Positions 24,958 to 33,768 of a DNA stretch of 64,000 nt are shown piece by piece. A program made the translations under genes and the position numbers. Numbering within the stretch: the first letter of the stretch is position 1; every line of letters begins with the position of its first letter. Source of the stretch: Candidatus Blautia intestinavium. GTDB taxonomy: Bacteria > Bacillota > Clostridia > Lachnospirales > Lachnospiraceae. Location of the stretch: contig DXGV01000059.1 in assembly GCA_019113745.1 (NCBI GenBank), positions 25,050-89,049 of the forward strand, written 5' to 3'. The notes beneath the pieces are model-generated. The model had not been told where the DNA came from. It did no database searches and saw only the letters and a program-made list of their open reading frames with translations.

Positions 24958-25734
24958 ATGAAGGTTGTTATTTTGGCGGGAGGATTTGGGACCAGGATCA
25001 GCGAGGAGAGTCATCTGAAACCGAAGCCCATGATCGAAATAGGTGAAAAGCCTATTTTGTGGCACATTATGAAAATGTATTCCAGCTATGGATTTCATGA
25101 GTTTGTAATCTGCTGCGGCTACAAGCAGCATGTGATCAAGGAATGGTTCGCGGATTATTATCTTCACAACAGCAATATTACCTTTGATTTTACCCAGGAA
25201 AATAAAATGATCGTCCATAACAACGTACTGGAGCCCTGGAAGGTAACGCTTGTGGACACCGGGCTGAAAACAATGACAGGAGGCCGAATCAAGCGGGTGC
25301 AGGAGTATCTGGACGGAGACACCTTTATGCTGACTTACGGAGACGGAGTGGCGGATGTGAACCTGCGGGAGCTTCTGGAGTATCACAGATCTCACGGAAA
25401 GATGGCGACGATCACAGCGGCGCAGCCGGGAGGACGTTTTGGGATCCTGGATATCACGGAGGACGGAACGATCACCAACTTTAAAGAAAAGAAAAAAGAG
25501 GACGGCGGCTGGATCAACGCCGGATTTATGGTACTGGAACCGGAGATCATGGATCTTATCGAGGGAGACGACACAGTTTTTGAACAGGCTCCTCTGATGG
25601 AGGCGGCCCGCCGGGGACAGTTGAACGCTTACCGCCATAAAGGATTCTGGCAGTGCATGGATACTCTGAGAGAAAAAAATCTCCTGGAAGCCCTGTGGCA
25701 GTCGGGAAACGCGCCGTGGAAGATATGGGAGTAG
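24958..25734 (+). CDS. rfbF: Glucose-1-phosphate cytidylyltransferase
   Basis: 258 residues. The enzyme makes CDP-glucose from CTP and glucose-1-phosphate, the entry step to CDP-linked dideoxyhexoses. The nucleotidyltransferase loop is KVVILAGGFGTRISEESHLKPKPMIEIG at residues 2-29, followed by HIMKMYSSYGFHEFVICCGYKQHVIKEWF, both highly specific for RfbF. FMLTYGDGVADV holds the metal-binding aspartate, and GFWQCMDTLREKNLLEALW the family C-terminus. Start at ATG 24958 (GGAG 9 nt upstream); an in-frame ATG at 24901 lies in the preceding terminator. Its partners rfbG/rfbH lie at 44.5-47.2 kb, an unusual separation. Confidence 0.95.
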   Translation: MKVVILAGGFGTRISEESHLKPKPMIEIGEKPILWHIMKMYSSYGFHEFVICCGYKQHVIKEWFADYYLHNSNITFDFTQENKMIVHNNVLEPWKVTLVDTGLKTMTGGRIKRVQEYLDGDTFMLTYGDGVADVNLRELLEYHRSHGKMATITAAQPGGRFGILDITEDGTITNFKEKKKEDGGWINAGFMVLEPEIMDLIEGDDTVFEQAPLMEAARRGQLNAYRHKGFWQCMDTLREKNLLEALWQSGNAPWKIWE

Positions 25735-25798
25735 AAGACAGAGAAAAGCCGGATTTTTACAGCCGTACCGTATCCCTGTATACGAACAATGAGAATTT

Positions 25799-26362
25799 AT
25801 GGAAAAAATGAAAAAAGAGCAGGAAAGAAAACTCGAATATGAGCTGATCCGTTCTAACAGAAAGAGCCTTGCGCTGCAGGTAAAAGAGGATGGGAGCGTA
25901 ATTGTGCGCGCGCCGCTTCGGATAACGGAGCGCCGGATTGAAACTTTTGCAGCGGATCACTGGGAATGGGTGGAAAAACAGAAACAGAGAATTTCGCGGC
26001 AGAGAGAAAATGCCCGCAGGATCACCGGGGAAGAACGGCAGGAAGGATTTCAGAAGGCAAAAGAGATCATTCCCCGCCGGACGGCATATTTTGCCGCGCG
26101 GATGGGCGTGAGCTATGGACGGATCACTATCCGGGAACAGAAAACACGCTGGGGAAGCTGCAGCCAGAAGGGAAACCTGAACTTTAACTGGAAACTGGTG
26201 CTGATGCCGCCGGAGCTTCTTGATTACGTGGTGGTGCATGAGCTGGCTCACCGGAAAGAGATGAATCATTCGCCGAGCTTTTGGGCAGTGGTGGAAAAGG
26301 AGCTTCCGGACTACCGGAAAAGGAGAGAAGAGCTGAAGATCCGAGGCAGGGAATTTATATGA
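25799..26362 (+). CDS. YgjP-like zinc metallopeptidase family protein
   Basis: 187 residues of the DUF45/YgjP group, related to SprT and M48 metallopeptidases. The HExxH zinc motif is in VVVHELAHRKEMNHSPSFW (about residues 142-160), and TRWGSCSQKGNLNFNWKLVLMP immediately before is a strong family signature. The N-terminus (RSNRKSLALQVKEDGSVIVRAPLRITERRIETF) also matches. Cytosolic, no signal peptide. The RBS is weak and the start could be 9 nt later. Family members are widely predicted peptidases without a settled substrate. Confidence 0.87.
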   Translation: MEKMKKEQERKLEYELIRSNRKSLALQVKEDGSVIVRAPLRITERRIETFAADHWEWVEKQKQRISRQRENARRITGEERQEGFQKAKEIIPRRTAYFAARMGVSYGRITIREQKTRWGSCSQKGNLNFNWKLVLMPPELLDYVVVHELAHRKEMNHSPSFWAVVEKELPDYRKRREELKIRGREFI

Positions 26363-26432
26363 AGCAGCTCCCTGTACGCTTAGGATTTCGGAACCCCGGG
26401 AAAGGCTTCTTCGGAAAGAAAGGAGAACAGTT

Positions 26433-27038
26433 ATGTCTGGTACGATTATCTGTTATGGAGACTCCAATACTTATGGATACGATCCCCGTTCTTTCGCAGG
26501 CGGCAGATATGAGAAAAATATCCGCTGGACGGGAATTCTTGAAGATCGTACAGACTGGAATATCAGGAATCATGGCATAAACGGGAGGGGGATTCCCCAC
26601 ACATCATCCCAGATCCGTTTTGCCTGTGAACAGGTGGAAAACTGGGGAAGGGAAGAGCCGCCTGTGTGGATGATGGTTATGCTGGGAACTAACGATCTCC
26701 TTCAGGAACCAGGATTTACAGCAGAGGATGCAGCGATGAGAATGGAAAATTTTCTGTGTAAGCTGGGTGAGACAGAGGCGGTAAAAAGTGGACTCCTTCG
26801 TCTCTGGCTGATTTCTCCGCCCTGCATGAAGCGGGGGGCCTGGGTGGAAGAAAAGCGGATTTGCCGGGAATCGGAAAAAATGGGACAGGAATATCAGAAA
26901 GCTGCGCAAAGGCTGGGAATTAAATTTACAGATACAGGAAAATGGGAAATTCCGGTACTTTTTGACGGCGTACATTTTTCAGAGGAAGGCCACTGTAAAT
27001 TTGCGGACAGGATACTGGAAGAAGTGAGGAAGATATAA
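26433..27038 (+). CDS. SGNH/GDSL hydrolase
   Basis: 201 residues. Block I is IICYGDSNTYGYDPRS (residues 5-20) with the nucleophile serine in GDSN; block III is MVMLGTNDLLQEP with the oxyanion asparagine; block V near the C-terminus is FDGVHFSEEGHCKFADRI with the catalytic D and H. It resembles acetylesterase/lysophospholipase-like members acting on acylated carbohydrates or lipids. No signal peptide. RBS AAAGGAG. The HAD phosphatase gene follows after 2 nt, so they are co-transcribed. Substrate unknown. Confidence 0.88.
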   Translation: MSGTIICYGDSNTYGYDPRSFAGGRYEKNIRWTGILEDRTDWNIRNHGINGRGIPHTSSQIRFACEQVENWGREEPPVWMMVMLGTNDLLQEPGFTAEDAAMRMENFLCKLGETEAVKSGLLRLWLISPPCMKRGAWVEEKRICRESEKMGQEYQKAAQRLGIKFTDTGKWEIPVLFDGVHFSEEGHCKFADRILEEVRKI

Positions 27039-27040
27039 TT

Positions 27041-27862
27041 ATGGCAGAAAATACAAGAATTTTATTTACAGATCTTGACGGGACATTGCTCAACGATAAA
27101 AAGGAGATCACGCCGGGAAATCAGGAGGCAATCAACCAGGCTCTGGAAGCGGGGCATAAGGTGGTGATAAGCACCGGGCGGCCTCTTGCCAGCGGGCTGA
27201 TCATTGCAGAACGGGCGGGACTGGTAAAGGAAGGATGTTATATTATCGCATTTAACGGCGGCCAGATTTACGATCCCTTCCACAAAAAGACGATTTTTGG
27301 AAAAACGCTGCCCAGGGAGCTGGCGAAGAATATTTTTCAGGACTCTATAGACAGGGGATTACATATCCAGTCTTATTCGGATACAGAGGTGCTCGTCTTA
27401 AAAGACGACACAGAGATCCAAAAGTACGTCCAGGGAACGGAGATGCGGTACCGGGTTGTTAAGGATCTGGACGCGGCTTTTCCAATGGATCCCTACAAGA
27501 TACTTGCCATCAGCTTTGACGACCGTCCGAAGATTGAAAAGTTTCAAAGGGAGACGGTAGATCCCCTGGCGGGAACTGTCAGAAGCTTCTTTTCCAATGA
27601 CGCGTACCTTGAGATCGTTCCGGAAGGGATTTCCAAGGGCTTTGCGATCCAGTGGATGTGCAGGTACCTGGATGTGCCTCTGGAAAACTCTGTGGCAGCC
27701 GGGGACGCGGAGAACGATGTGGAAATGCTTGAGACAGCTCATGTAGGAGCCGTGATGTGCAACGCCTTTCCGGGAGTGGCAGATCATGGAGATTATGTGA
27801 CGGAGCACGACAATAATCATGACGGGCTGGCAGAGATTGTCCGGAAATTCATCCTGAACTGA
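27041..27862 (+). CDS. Cof-type HAD-IIB phosphatase
   Basis: 273 residues of the Cof/YidA subfamily, which dephosphorylates sugar phosphates and related metabolites. Motif I is FTDLDGTLLNDKKEI (residues 6-20) with DxD nucleophile; motif II is VISTGRP; motif IV is VAAGDAENDVEMLETA (about 225-240) with the GD--ND metal ligands. A IIB cap domain lies between residues about 85 and 190. It starts 2 nt after the GDSL hydrolase stop. Length is normal for the family. Confidence 0.92.
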   Translation: MAENTRILFTDLDGTLLNDKKEITPGNQEAINQALEAGHKVVISTGRPLASGLIIAERAGLVKEGCYIIAFNGGQIYDPFHKKTIFGKTLPRELAKNIFQDSIDRGLHIQSYSDTEVLVLKDDTEIQKYVQGTEMRYRVVKDLDAAFPMDPYKILAISFDDRPKIEKFQRETVDPLAGTVRSFFSNDAYLEIVPEGISKGFAIQWMCRYLDVPLENSVAAGDAENDVEMLETAHVGAVMCNAFPGVADHGDYVTEHDNNHDGLAEIVRKFILN

Positions 27863-28117
27863 GCGGCAGTACATGAGAAAAACAGCGGCGCTGGCGCGGG
27901 CCGGACTGCTGCAATGAAAAGCCGCTGTATCATATAGAAGTAGAAGAAAAACATTTTTAAAGGACAGTTTGTCCTGGATTATGCCCCATAAGCGTCATTT
28001 TTTCTTAGAGATGATATGATAAAACCGACAGCTTTATCGGTCTGGGAAAGCGGCAGGTATTCTCCTGTTCCTGCTGAACCAGTTGGAAAGCGAAAAAACA
28101 GGAAAGGACGATGGGAC

Positions 28118-29389
28118 ATGAAGAGAAAGTATCTGATGAAACTGGGGATCATGCTGATTTGCGGCAGCCTGACGGCGAGCGTACCTGTTTTTGCCAAAGA
28201 GCAGCCGGAAGAGAAATGGCAGTATACACAGAAGCAGCAGAACGGCGATACTCTGTATACTTTTGAGGAATTACAGCTTTCCATTCCGGAAGACTGGGAG
28301 GGAAAAATCGTTACAGGAGTTGAAAAAGGCAGTATTACATTTTATCAAAAGGATTCGCTGGAGGCAGGAAAGAAGGACGGCGAGACTGGATGCGGGGCGT
28401 TGTTTACTATTCACTGCAGTGCTGATTATGATTTCGCGGAGAACCTGCCGAACTATTATCTGGTGGGAAGCGGCGAAAAAGGGATCTACTATATAACCGT
28501 TCCGGGAGATCTTCACGGATACCAGAAGGACGAAACAATCCTGAACCAGTGGAAGGAAATGTCCGCAAAGGTAGAGGAAATCTGCAAAAATGTAAAGACA
28601 AAAAATCCGGGCGCGCCTGCTTATACTGTCACAGAAGTAAATTTCCGGGAAAAAGATTCCATGTCCGGTAAGATCCTGGACGTAATCCCTTCCGACACAG
28701 AAATATGGATCACCGGAAATCTGGAACAGGACTGGGTGAAAGCGAATTTTGATAATGAGGACGGATATGTGAGCGCCGACTATCTGGAGATTCCGGATCT
28801 GTCTGACGAAGAGGAAGAAAACGGGAACTCCGGAAGTTCATATGAGAAAGAGGATACCGGAGATTCTGATGCAGACGCTCAAAACAGTTCTGAAAAAGAG
28901 GAAAACGCAGGTGACGAGGATTCTTCCGATGGAAACGGAGAGGACAAGACTGAGATTCCATTCCAGGGATTTAACCAGTGCGCAGTATATGATGAGAATG
29001 GGAACGAACGTATTATCAGAGCGGCAGAAGACAAGAACTGGTATGACGAAAGCGGCGTTTATTACGGTACTTTTGAGGATGTAGACAATGCGATTGAGCG
29101 GGGAAGTATTACGAACGAAAATGGGGAAACTTATTATTTTTCGCCGGCGAATATTCCCGGAAGTAATATAAAGGTAATAGACGACGGATATGGAAGAAGC
29201 ATAGAAATAAGCCGCGGCGACGATGGATTATGGTATGATGCAGAAGGCAACTGCTACGGTGCAGATGGAGCGGCCATGATACAGGAAGATCAGGCGGAGG
29301 AAAGCGGAGGAAGCCTGGATGGATCCGGCGAAGAGACGCGGGATGACAGCGGCAGCAACGACAGCTCTTCTGAAAACAGTGCCGAATAG
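28118..29389 (+). CDS. Secreted protein with SH3-like domain and acidic linker
   Basis: About 423 residues. MKRKYLMKLGIMLICGSLTASVPVFA is a signal peptide with an AxA-type cleavage site. Residues about 170-230 (VTEVNFREKDSMSGKILDVIPSDTEIWITGN...WVKANFDNEDGYVSADYLEI) form a bacterial SH3 (SH3_3) domain, which in this setting usually binds cell-wall peptides. A ~50-residue acidic, serine-rich linker follows, then two similar YDENGNE/YDAEGN segments, and an acidic tail. No catalytic domain is present. ATG 28118 is chosen because it begins the signal peptide; in-frame codons back to 28016 encode unlikely sequence. A cell-envelope location is well supported; function unknown. Confidence 0.78.
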   Translation: MKRKYLMKLGIMLICGSLTASVPVFAKEQPEEKWQYTQKQQNGDTLYTFEELQLSIPEDWEGKIVTGVEKGSITFYQKDSLEAGKKDGETGCGALFTIHCSADYDFAENLPNYYLVGSGEKGIYYITVPGDLHGYQKDETILNQWKEMSAKVEEICKNVKTKNPGAPAYTVTEVNFREKDSMSGKILDVIPSDTEIWITGNLEQDWVKANFDNEDGYVSADYLEIPDLSDEEEENGNSGSSYEKEDTGDSDADAQNSSEKEENAGDEDSSDGNGEDKTEIPFQGFNQCAVYDENGNERIIRAAEDKNWYDESGVYYGTFEDVDNAIERGSITNENGETYYFSPANIPGSNIKVIDDGYGRSIEISRGDDGLWYDAEGNCYGADGAAMIQEDQAEESGGSLDGSGEETRDDSGSNDSSSENSAE

Positions 29390-29406
29390 TTTTTAAGTGA
29401 TTTTTG

Positions 29407-29445
29407 AAGGGAAAGAAGGTTGGAAACAACAGTCTTTCCCTTTGT
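29407..29445 (+). terminator. Hairpin after the SH3 protein, merging into the dispersed motif
   Basis: AAGGGAAAGA (29408-29417) pairs perfectly with TCTTTCCCTT (29434-29443). The 3' arm runs directly into the dispersed motif copy at 29442-29458; no U-tract follows. Confidence 0.55.
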
Positions 29446-29458
29446 ACATTGACGTTAA
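29442..29458 (+). repeat. Dispersed motif copy
   Basis: TTTGTACATTGACGTTA, a close match to CTTGYAYAYTRACGCTA. Confidence 0.55.
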
Positions 29459-29607
29459 AAATAAGCAGGGACTCTTTGAATTGCTTTTTGCCTGTTCTAA
29501 AATGTCGAAGAATTGTAACAAAGATGAAAAAATTATATGCTATAATACCTGTGTTGTAGAAAAAGCGCGTCAAAATTATTTGACCGACAGGGGGAGGGCA
29601 GACAGGT

Positions 29608-30312
29608 ATGATAAGGATCGCCATCGTTGAGGATGAAGAAAACTGCATAAAAAAGGAAACAGAAATTATAAAGCAGTATTTTGTTGGAAAAAGAATACCT
29701 TATGATATCGCCGTTCACATGAATGTAGAGTGGTTTCTCATGGGACTGAAGGAAGAGGTCTTCGATCTGTATATATTAGATGTAAAAATGCCGTTTAAGA
29801 ACGGCCTGGAGGCAGCGAGAGAAATAAGAAAACTGTATCCGGATCCGGCGATCATATTTGTGACGAATTATATAGATTATGCAGTGGAAGCATATGAGGT
29901 AAACACTTATCGGTATATTCCAAAATCTAATTTGGGAGAAAAGCTCCTCCAGGCGTTAGACAGTCTTCTTCCGAAAATACTGGAAAAAGAAAAACGCTGT
30001 TACATGGTTGAGAAGAGAGGAGAGATAGATAAAATTCCTTATTCCGATATTTACTATCTGAAAAAAGACGGAAAATATGTGGATCTGGTACATCGGGGCG
30101 GTATAACAAAGCTGAGGAAAACTTTGATCGGTATCCTGCAGGAACTGGATGGGAAAGAATTTCTTCCAGTAGAGAAAAGCTATGCAGTAAATATCCGGCA
30201 TGTGATGCAGATAAAAGGCTGCGACCTTATCATGCGGGACGGCGCCGCCGTTCCTGTGGGAACGGCCAGAATCGGAAAAGTAAAAAAGGAAATCCTGGAT
30301 TTCTGGGGGTAA
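29608..30312 (+). CDS. LytTR-family response regulator (AgrA-like)
   Basis: 234 residues. The receiver domain begins IRIAIVEDEE (acidic pocket) with the phospho-acceptor aspartate in DLYILDVKMP (about residue 55) and IIFVTNYIDYAVEAYEVNTYRYIPK as the T/K region. From about residue 132 the LytTR DNA-binding domain follows (KIPYSDIYYLKKDGKYVDL...PVEKSYAVNIRHVMQIKG). The partner kinase begins 5 nt downstream. This is the usual Agr/Com quorum-sensing layout, but no AgrB-like processing enzyme or peptide gene is adjacent. Confidence 0.9.
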   Translation: MIRIAIVEDEENCIKKETEIIKQYFVGKRIPYDIAVHMNVEWFLMGLKEEVFDLYILDVKMPFKNGLEAAREIRKLYPDPAIIFVTNYIDYAVEAYEVNTYRYIPKSNLGEKLLQALDSLLPKILEKEKRCYMVEKRGEIDKIPYSDIYYLKKDGKYVDLVHRGGITKLRKTLIGILQELDGKEFLPVEKSYAVNIRHVMQIKGCDLIMRDGAAVPVGTARIGKVKKEILDFWG

Positions 30313-30317
30313 AAAAT

Positions 30318-31808
30318 ATGGGGATCAAGCTGTTGTACGGTTTTGCGGCATTTCTGGAGACAGGGATCGGGATATGGATTTTCGGGCAGGCATTTCCGAA
30401 AAGAGAGAAAATGGAAAAAAGGCACAGACTCAGCGAGTGGCTGGTGTTTTTTTGGATCACATTATGCGCCTATTCGTTCCCAAACTTTTATTGGGGGATC
30501 AGTGATAAAGAGAAATATATCGGCGGTCTTATGGCGGTTCACATTGCGGTTGCTGCTGCTTACGTGATTTACAGAATGGTCAGAAAGCAACTGGGCCAAA
30601 TGGAATCTGGTTTTATCCGGTGTCTTTTGTTTACAGGAATGAGCCTGTGCGTGACATGTCAGTTTTGGGATTCATATCAATCTTATAATGCGTCTCTGGT
30701 GGGGAATCTTTTTCCGCCTTTTTTCTTATGGGCATTTTACAGATGCTCTTTTGTGCAGGCATATTTGTGGCAGTTTTTCTTTTCCACCAATCTGGGAATG
30801 TTGAAAAATATATACATTACCTATGCGGGAATTTTTGAAAACAGAAGACTGGAAGATTTTTTTTACTGGCCGAGAAGCCATACATATCCGGAAGTATTCT
30901 ATCTGCTGGCGCTCTGTATAGGACTGATCTTAATAAACAGATATATGCCTTTGAAAAAAGCGGTTGCTTCTGTACTGAAGGATCACAAAAGAGTGCTGTT
31001 TTCATTTACGGCGGCCGAATGGCTGATATTATCAATAATAGTAAAATTCGGGATAGGAAAAGTTGAGACAAATAATTTTGCCGCAGCGTTGACGATTACC
31101 GGAATCATGGCGTCCTGTATGCTGGTGATATATATAAGATTCGTAACAAAGACAAATCTTGCGGAAAGAAAACTGTTGGACATGAGGAACGAGATAATAG
31201 AGAGGCAGTACCGGGAAATGAAGAAGACATATGAAAGATACAGATGCGTGGTACATGATGAAAAACATATGTTGATGTATCTTAAGGAGTGCCTGGAAAA
31301 CGGAGACATTCCGCGCGCTCAAAAGATCGTAGACAGTTATCAGACCAATATAAACGAAGCCGTAAGATGCAGATGGACAGGTATACAGAATATTGACTTT
31401 ATTTTAAGCATTAAAAAGCAGCAGATGGACGACCTTTTTATAAAGCTGGAAATGGAGTGTCAGGCGGAGACGATCCCGATGGACGACGCGGATTTTGTAG
31501 TGATGTTCAGTAATCTTCTGGATAATGCGATAGAAGCGGCGCAGCAGTGCAGGACAGAAAAAAGAAAAATAAAGGTGATACTGAAAAATATTAATTCCAT
31601 GTTCTTTTTAAAAGTGAGAAATGCCTGTAAACATCAGCCAAAAACAAAGGAACAGAGGTTCCTGACAAGCAAAAAAGATAAAGAGAGGCATGGCTGGGGA
31701 ATAGAAAGCGTGAAACATATAGTGGAAAAATATAAAGGAGAAATCAGTTTCTGTTATTCGGAAGAATATTTTGAGGTATCTGTGCTGATAAATATAGAGG
31801 AAAAATAA
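30318..31808 (+). CDS. GHKL sensor histidine kinase (AgrC-like)
   Basis: 496 residues. Roughly seven hydrophobic segments fill the first ~280 residues, followed by a helical region with the phospho-acceptor in VVHDEKHMLMYLKECLENGDI (about residue 312). The ATPase domain has FSNLLDNAIEAAQQC (N box, about 400) and HGWGIESVKHIVEKY (G box). HATPase_c_5/GHKL kinases of this form sense peptides or antimicrobials at the membrane and phosphorylate LytTR regulators. It is translationally linked to the regulator. The SOS-like promoter of the polymerase operon begins 5 nt after its stop. Confidence 0.88.
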   Translation: MGIKLLYGFAAFLETGIGIWIFGQAFPKREKMEKRHRLSEWLVFFWITLCAYSFPNFYWGISDKEKYIGGLMAVHIAVAAAYVIYRMVRKQLGQMESGFIRCLLFTGMSLCVTCQFWDSYQSYNASLVGNLFPPFFLWAFYRCSFVQAYLWQFFFSTNLGMLKNIYITYAGIFENRRLEDFFYWPRSHTYPEVFYLLALCIGLILINRYMPLKKAVASVLKDHKRVLFSFTAAEWLILSIIVKFGIGKVETNNFAAALTITGIMASCMLVIYIRFVTKTNLAERKLLDMRNEIIERQYREMKKTYERYRCVVHDEKHMLMYLKECLENGDIPRAQKIVDSYQTNINEAVRCRWTGIQNIDFILSIKKQQMDDLFIKLEMECQAETIPMDDADFVVMFSNLLDNAIEAAQQCRTEKRKIKVILKNINSMFFLKVRNACKHQPKTKEQRFLTSKKDKERHGWGIESVKHIVEKYKGEISFCYSEEYFEVSVLINIEEK

Positions 31809-31813
31809 GACGG

Positions 31814-31842
31814 TTGTGCAAACAGATGTTCTGACGTATAAT
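31814..31842 (+). promoter_or_regulatory. Promoter of the UvrX-YolD operon
   Basis: TTGTGC (31814-31819), 17-nt spacer, TATAAT (31837-31842), about 16 nt before the intron insertion site. Confidence 0.65.
31820..31831. promoter_or_regulatory. LexA-box-like operator in the promoter spacer
   Basis: AAACAGATGTTC matches the Gram-positive LexA pattern GAAC-N4-GTTC except at the first base, and lies between -35 and -10 of the lesion-bypass polymerase operon, where a repressor would act. Confidence 0.5.
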
Positions 31843-32058
31843 AAGAAAAAATGGAGGTGTGCGCCAGTTCGGCGCTGGATATATAGCTGGTGAGAATCCA
31901 GTCTGGTAAGGCCTAGCAAGCCGCCAGTACCGAGTCCTTGGAGTGCCAAAGGCTAACAATGGTGTTTAAGCGTAGGACAGGGAACAGGAACGCCGTAATG
32001 CGAAAGCGTGAAGTGATTGAGCTTCGTTAGAGTTATCGATTGTGCGGGGTGGTCTGGT

Positions 32059-32064
32059 ACCTCC
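32059..32064 (+). other. EBS1 of the group II intron, an anti-Shine-Dalgarno mimic
   Basis: ACCTCC is the reverse complement of the exon sequence GGAGGT at 31853-31858, and is also the sequence of the 16S rRNA anti-Shine-Dalgarno core. Confidence 0.65.
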
Positions 32065-32357
32065 TTGGGTCACCAATAAGGAGTAGTCGTTAAAGCGAGA
32101 CTATGAAAACGCACCGGAGTCCTAGAGCACGGCATACTTGATATTGTTATATCTAGCGTACCTGGGAGACCTGGATGGTTCTGGACATGAGCCAGTAGGG
32201 AGTATCGGCCAATGCAATGGTGAGTACGAACGAAGACCATCGAGGAGTCGGATTCGCCCATAGTACCGATGAAGGAAGTAATGACTCTGGAGGGAAGGGG
32301 CGGACAATAAGTTGCTTTTGCTGACAAAACATAGAAAGCACAGGAGGCAGTCATTCT

Positions 32358-33623
32358 ATGGAAAAAGAGAAAGCAGAAATAGCCAGACTCGTAGAGAAAT
32401 ATGGCAGGGTTCAGTCGTTAATGAAATACGTCAACAGTGACACACTCAAGGAATCCTACCGCAAACAGCCGAAAGGAAAAGCGGTAGGAATAGACGGGAT
32501 AACAAAGGAAGAATACGGGGAAAATCTAGAGGAAAATATCGGAAATCTATTAGTCAGAATGAAGAAGTTTTCCTATAAGCCCTATCCAGTGCGCAGAGCC
32601 TATATACCAAAAGGAAATGGGAAAATGCGAGGCCTCGGGATTCCGTCATTTGAGGACAAAATCGTGCAGGGTGTCTTCAAGGAGATACTGGAAGCGATAT
32701 ACGAGCCGAAATTCAAAGAGTTTTCATTTGGATTTCGCCCAAACAGAAGCTGTCACGATGCAATCCAGAGAGCAAACAAGCATATCATGGCAGACAAAGT
32801 CAATTATATTTTAGATGCTGATATTAAAGGATTCTTTGACAACATAGACCATGAATGGATGATTAAATTTCTGGAACATGACATAGCCGACAAGAACTTC
32901 ATCAGGTATATCAAGAGGTTTCTGATAGGCGGAGTTATGGAAGATGGAAAGCGATTGGAAACGGAGTCGGGAACAGTTCAGGGCGGATTAATATCGCCAG
33001 TGCTGGCAAATGTGTATCTGCATTATACACTGGACACATGGTTTGACTATGTAAAGAAACGTGAGTTCAGAGGCGAAATGTATATGGTACGCTATGCGGA
33101 TGACTTTGTATGTCTGTTCCAATACGAGAATGAAGCACGAAAGTTTTATCAGCTTCTGATAGAAAGACTGAAGAAATTTGGTCTTGAAATTGCAGAGGAT
33201 AAAAGCAGAATACTGCCCTTTGGCAGATACAAGGGAACAAAGGAAAGTTTTGATTTCCTTGGATTTACACACTACAATGCAGCCAGCCACTGGGGTAAGT
33301 ACTGCGTACTGCATAGAACAAGCAGGAAGAAGCTGAAAATGAAACGCGAAGCCATAAAGAGATGGATATGGGAGCATATGCACGAGAGCATAAGCGACAC
33401 GATTGAAACGTTGAATGTGAAACTGGCCGGACATTACAGATATTACGGGATATACGGGAATTATATAGGATTGCAAAAGTATTATAAATATGTCCGAGAA
33501 GAACTATGGAAAAGCAAAAGGCGCAGAGACCAGACTTATTGGCTGACATGGCGGAAATACAGGGATATCTTGAAGTTACATCCGTTGGAGTATCCGAGGA
33601 TATATCTGAAAAGTGCTTATTAG
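32358..33623 (+). CDS. ltrA: Group II intron reverse transcriptase/maturase (no endonuclease domain)
   Basis: 421 residues. RT motifs run in order: SFGFRPNRSCHDAI (about 120-133), LDADIKGFFDNIDHEWM, SGTVQGGLISPVLANVYLHYTLD, and the catalytic MVRYADDFVCLF (about 236-247), followed by GLEIAEDKSRILPFG and FDFLGFTHY. The maturase (GIIM/X) domain follows (RRKKLKMK-like, LNVKLAGHYRYYGIYGN). The protein ends shortly after, so the HNH endonuclease of mobile LtrA-type proteins is missing; such introns usually prime from nascent DNA. RBS GGAGG at 32343. It assists splicing and retro-mobility of the intron that encodes it. Confidence 0.94.
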   Translation: MEKEKAEIARLVEKYGRVQSLMKYVNSDTLKESYRKQPKGKAVGIDGITKEEYGENLEENIGNLLVRMKKFSYKPYPVRRAYIPKGNGKMRGLGIPSFEDKIVQGVFKEILEAIYEPKFKEFSFGFRPNRSCHDAIQRANKHIMADKVNYILDADIKGFFDNIDHEWMIKFLEHDIADKNFIRYIKRFLIGGVMEDGKRLETESGTVQGGLISPVLANVYLHYTLDTWFDYVKKREFRGEMYMVRYADDFVCLFQYENEARKFYQLLIERLKKFGLEIAEDKSRILPFGRYKGTKESFDFLGFTHYNAASHWGKYCVLHRTSRKKLKMKREAIKRWIWEHMHESISDTIETLNVKLAGHYRYYGIYGNYIGLQKYYKYVREELWKSKRRRDQTYWLTWRKYRDILKLHPLEYPRIYLKSAY

Positions 33624-33640
33624 GCAAATGACTTATTGAA

Positions 33641-33673
33641 GAGCCGTATGCCTTAATAGGGCACGTGCGGTTC
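33641..33673 (+). ncRNA. Group II intron domain V
   Basis: A 33-nt hairpin beginning GAGCCGTATGCC with the AGC catalytic triad and closing with GCACGTGCGGTTC, the most conserved part of the ribozyme. Confidence 0.88.
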
Positions 33674-33768
33674 TGTGAGGGGCTTTTGAGACTTGAACCT
33701 CTCATCGCAGAGAAATTTGAAATGAAAGGAAGTGAAAAGTCGAGACAAAGTCTACTCGACGAACCGTC

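Larger units (their letters stand above)
31859..33760 (+). mobile_element. Group II intron inserted in a Shine-Dalgarno sequence
   Basis: The 5' end GTGCGCCAG (31859) matches the group II GUGYG start and the first bases of the well-known Ll.LtrB intron. Domain V is at 33641-33673 (GAGCCGTATGCC...GCACGTGCGGTTC). The 3' end is placed after TCTACTCGAC (33751-33760), a common group II 3' terminus in which the bulged A seven nt from the end would be the branch point. The preceding exon bases GGAGGT (31853-31858, IBS1) are exactly complementary to ACCTCC at 32059-32064 in domain I (EBS1), fixing the 5' splice site. Domain IV encodes the reverse transcriptase. Domain VI seems enlarged. An alternative 3' end near 33705 would leave the next gene without an RBS. 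Confidence 0.85.

Noticed and set aside
31857..31865. Intron start two bases earlier (GTGTGCG at 31857)
   Set aside because: GTGCGCC at 31859 matches known 5' ends better and gives a six-base perfect IBS1/EBS1 pairing.
32358..33623. Reverse transcriptase as a retron or defence-associated RT
   Set aside because: The maturase domain, domain V downstream and the EBS1/IBS1 match show that it belongs to a group II intron.
33676..33705. Alternative domain VI and 3' end of the group II intron at about 33705
   Set aside because: The stem is possible, but excision there leaves the polymerase ATG without SD, whereas ending at 33760 restores GGAGGTGA and matches the usual CTACTCGAC-type terminus.
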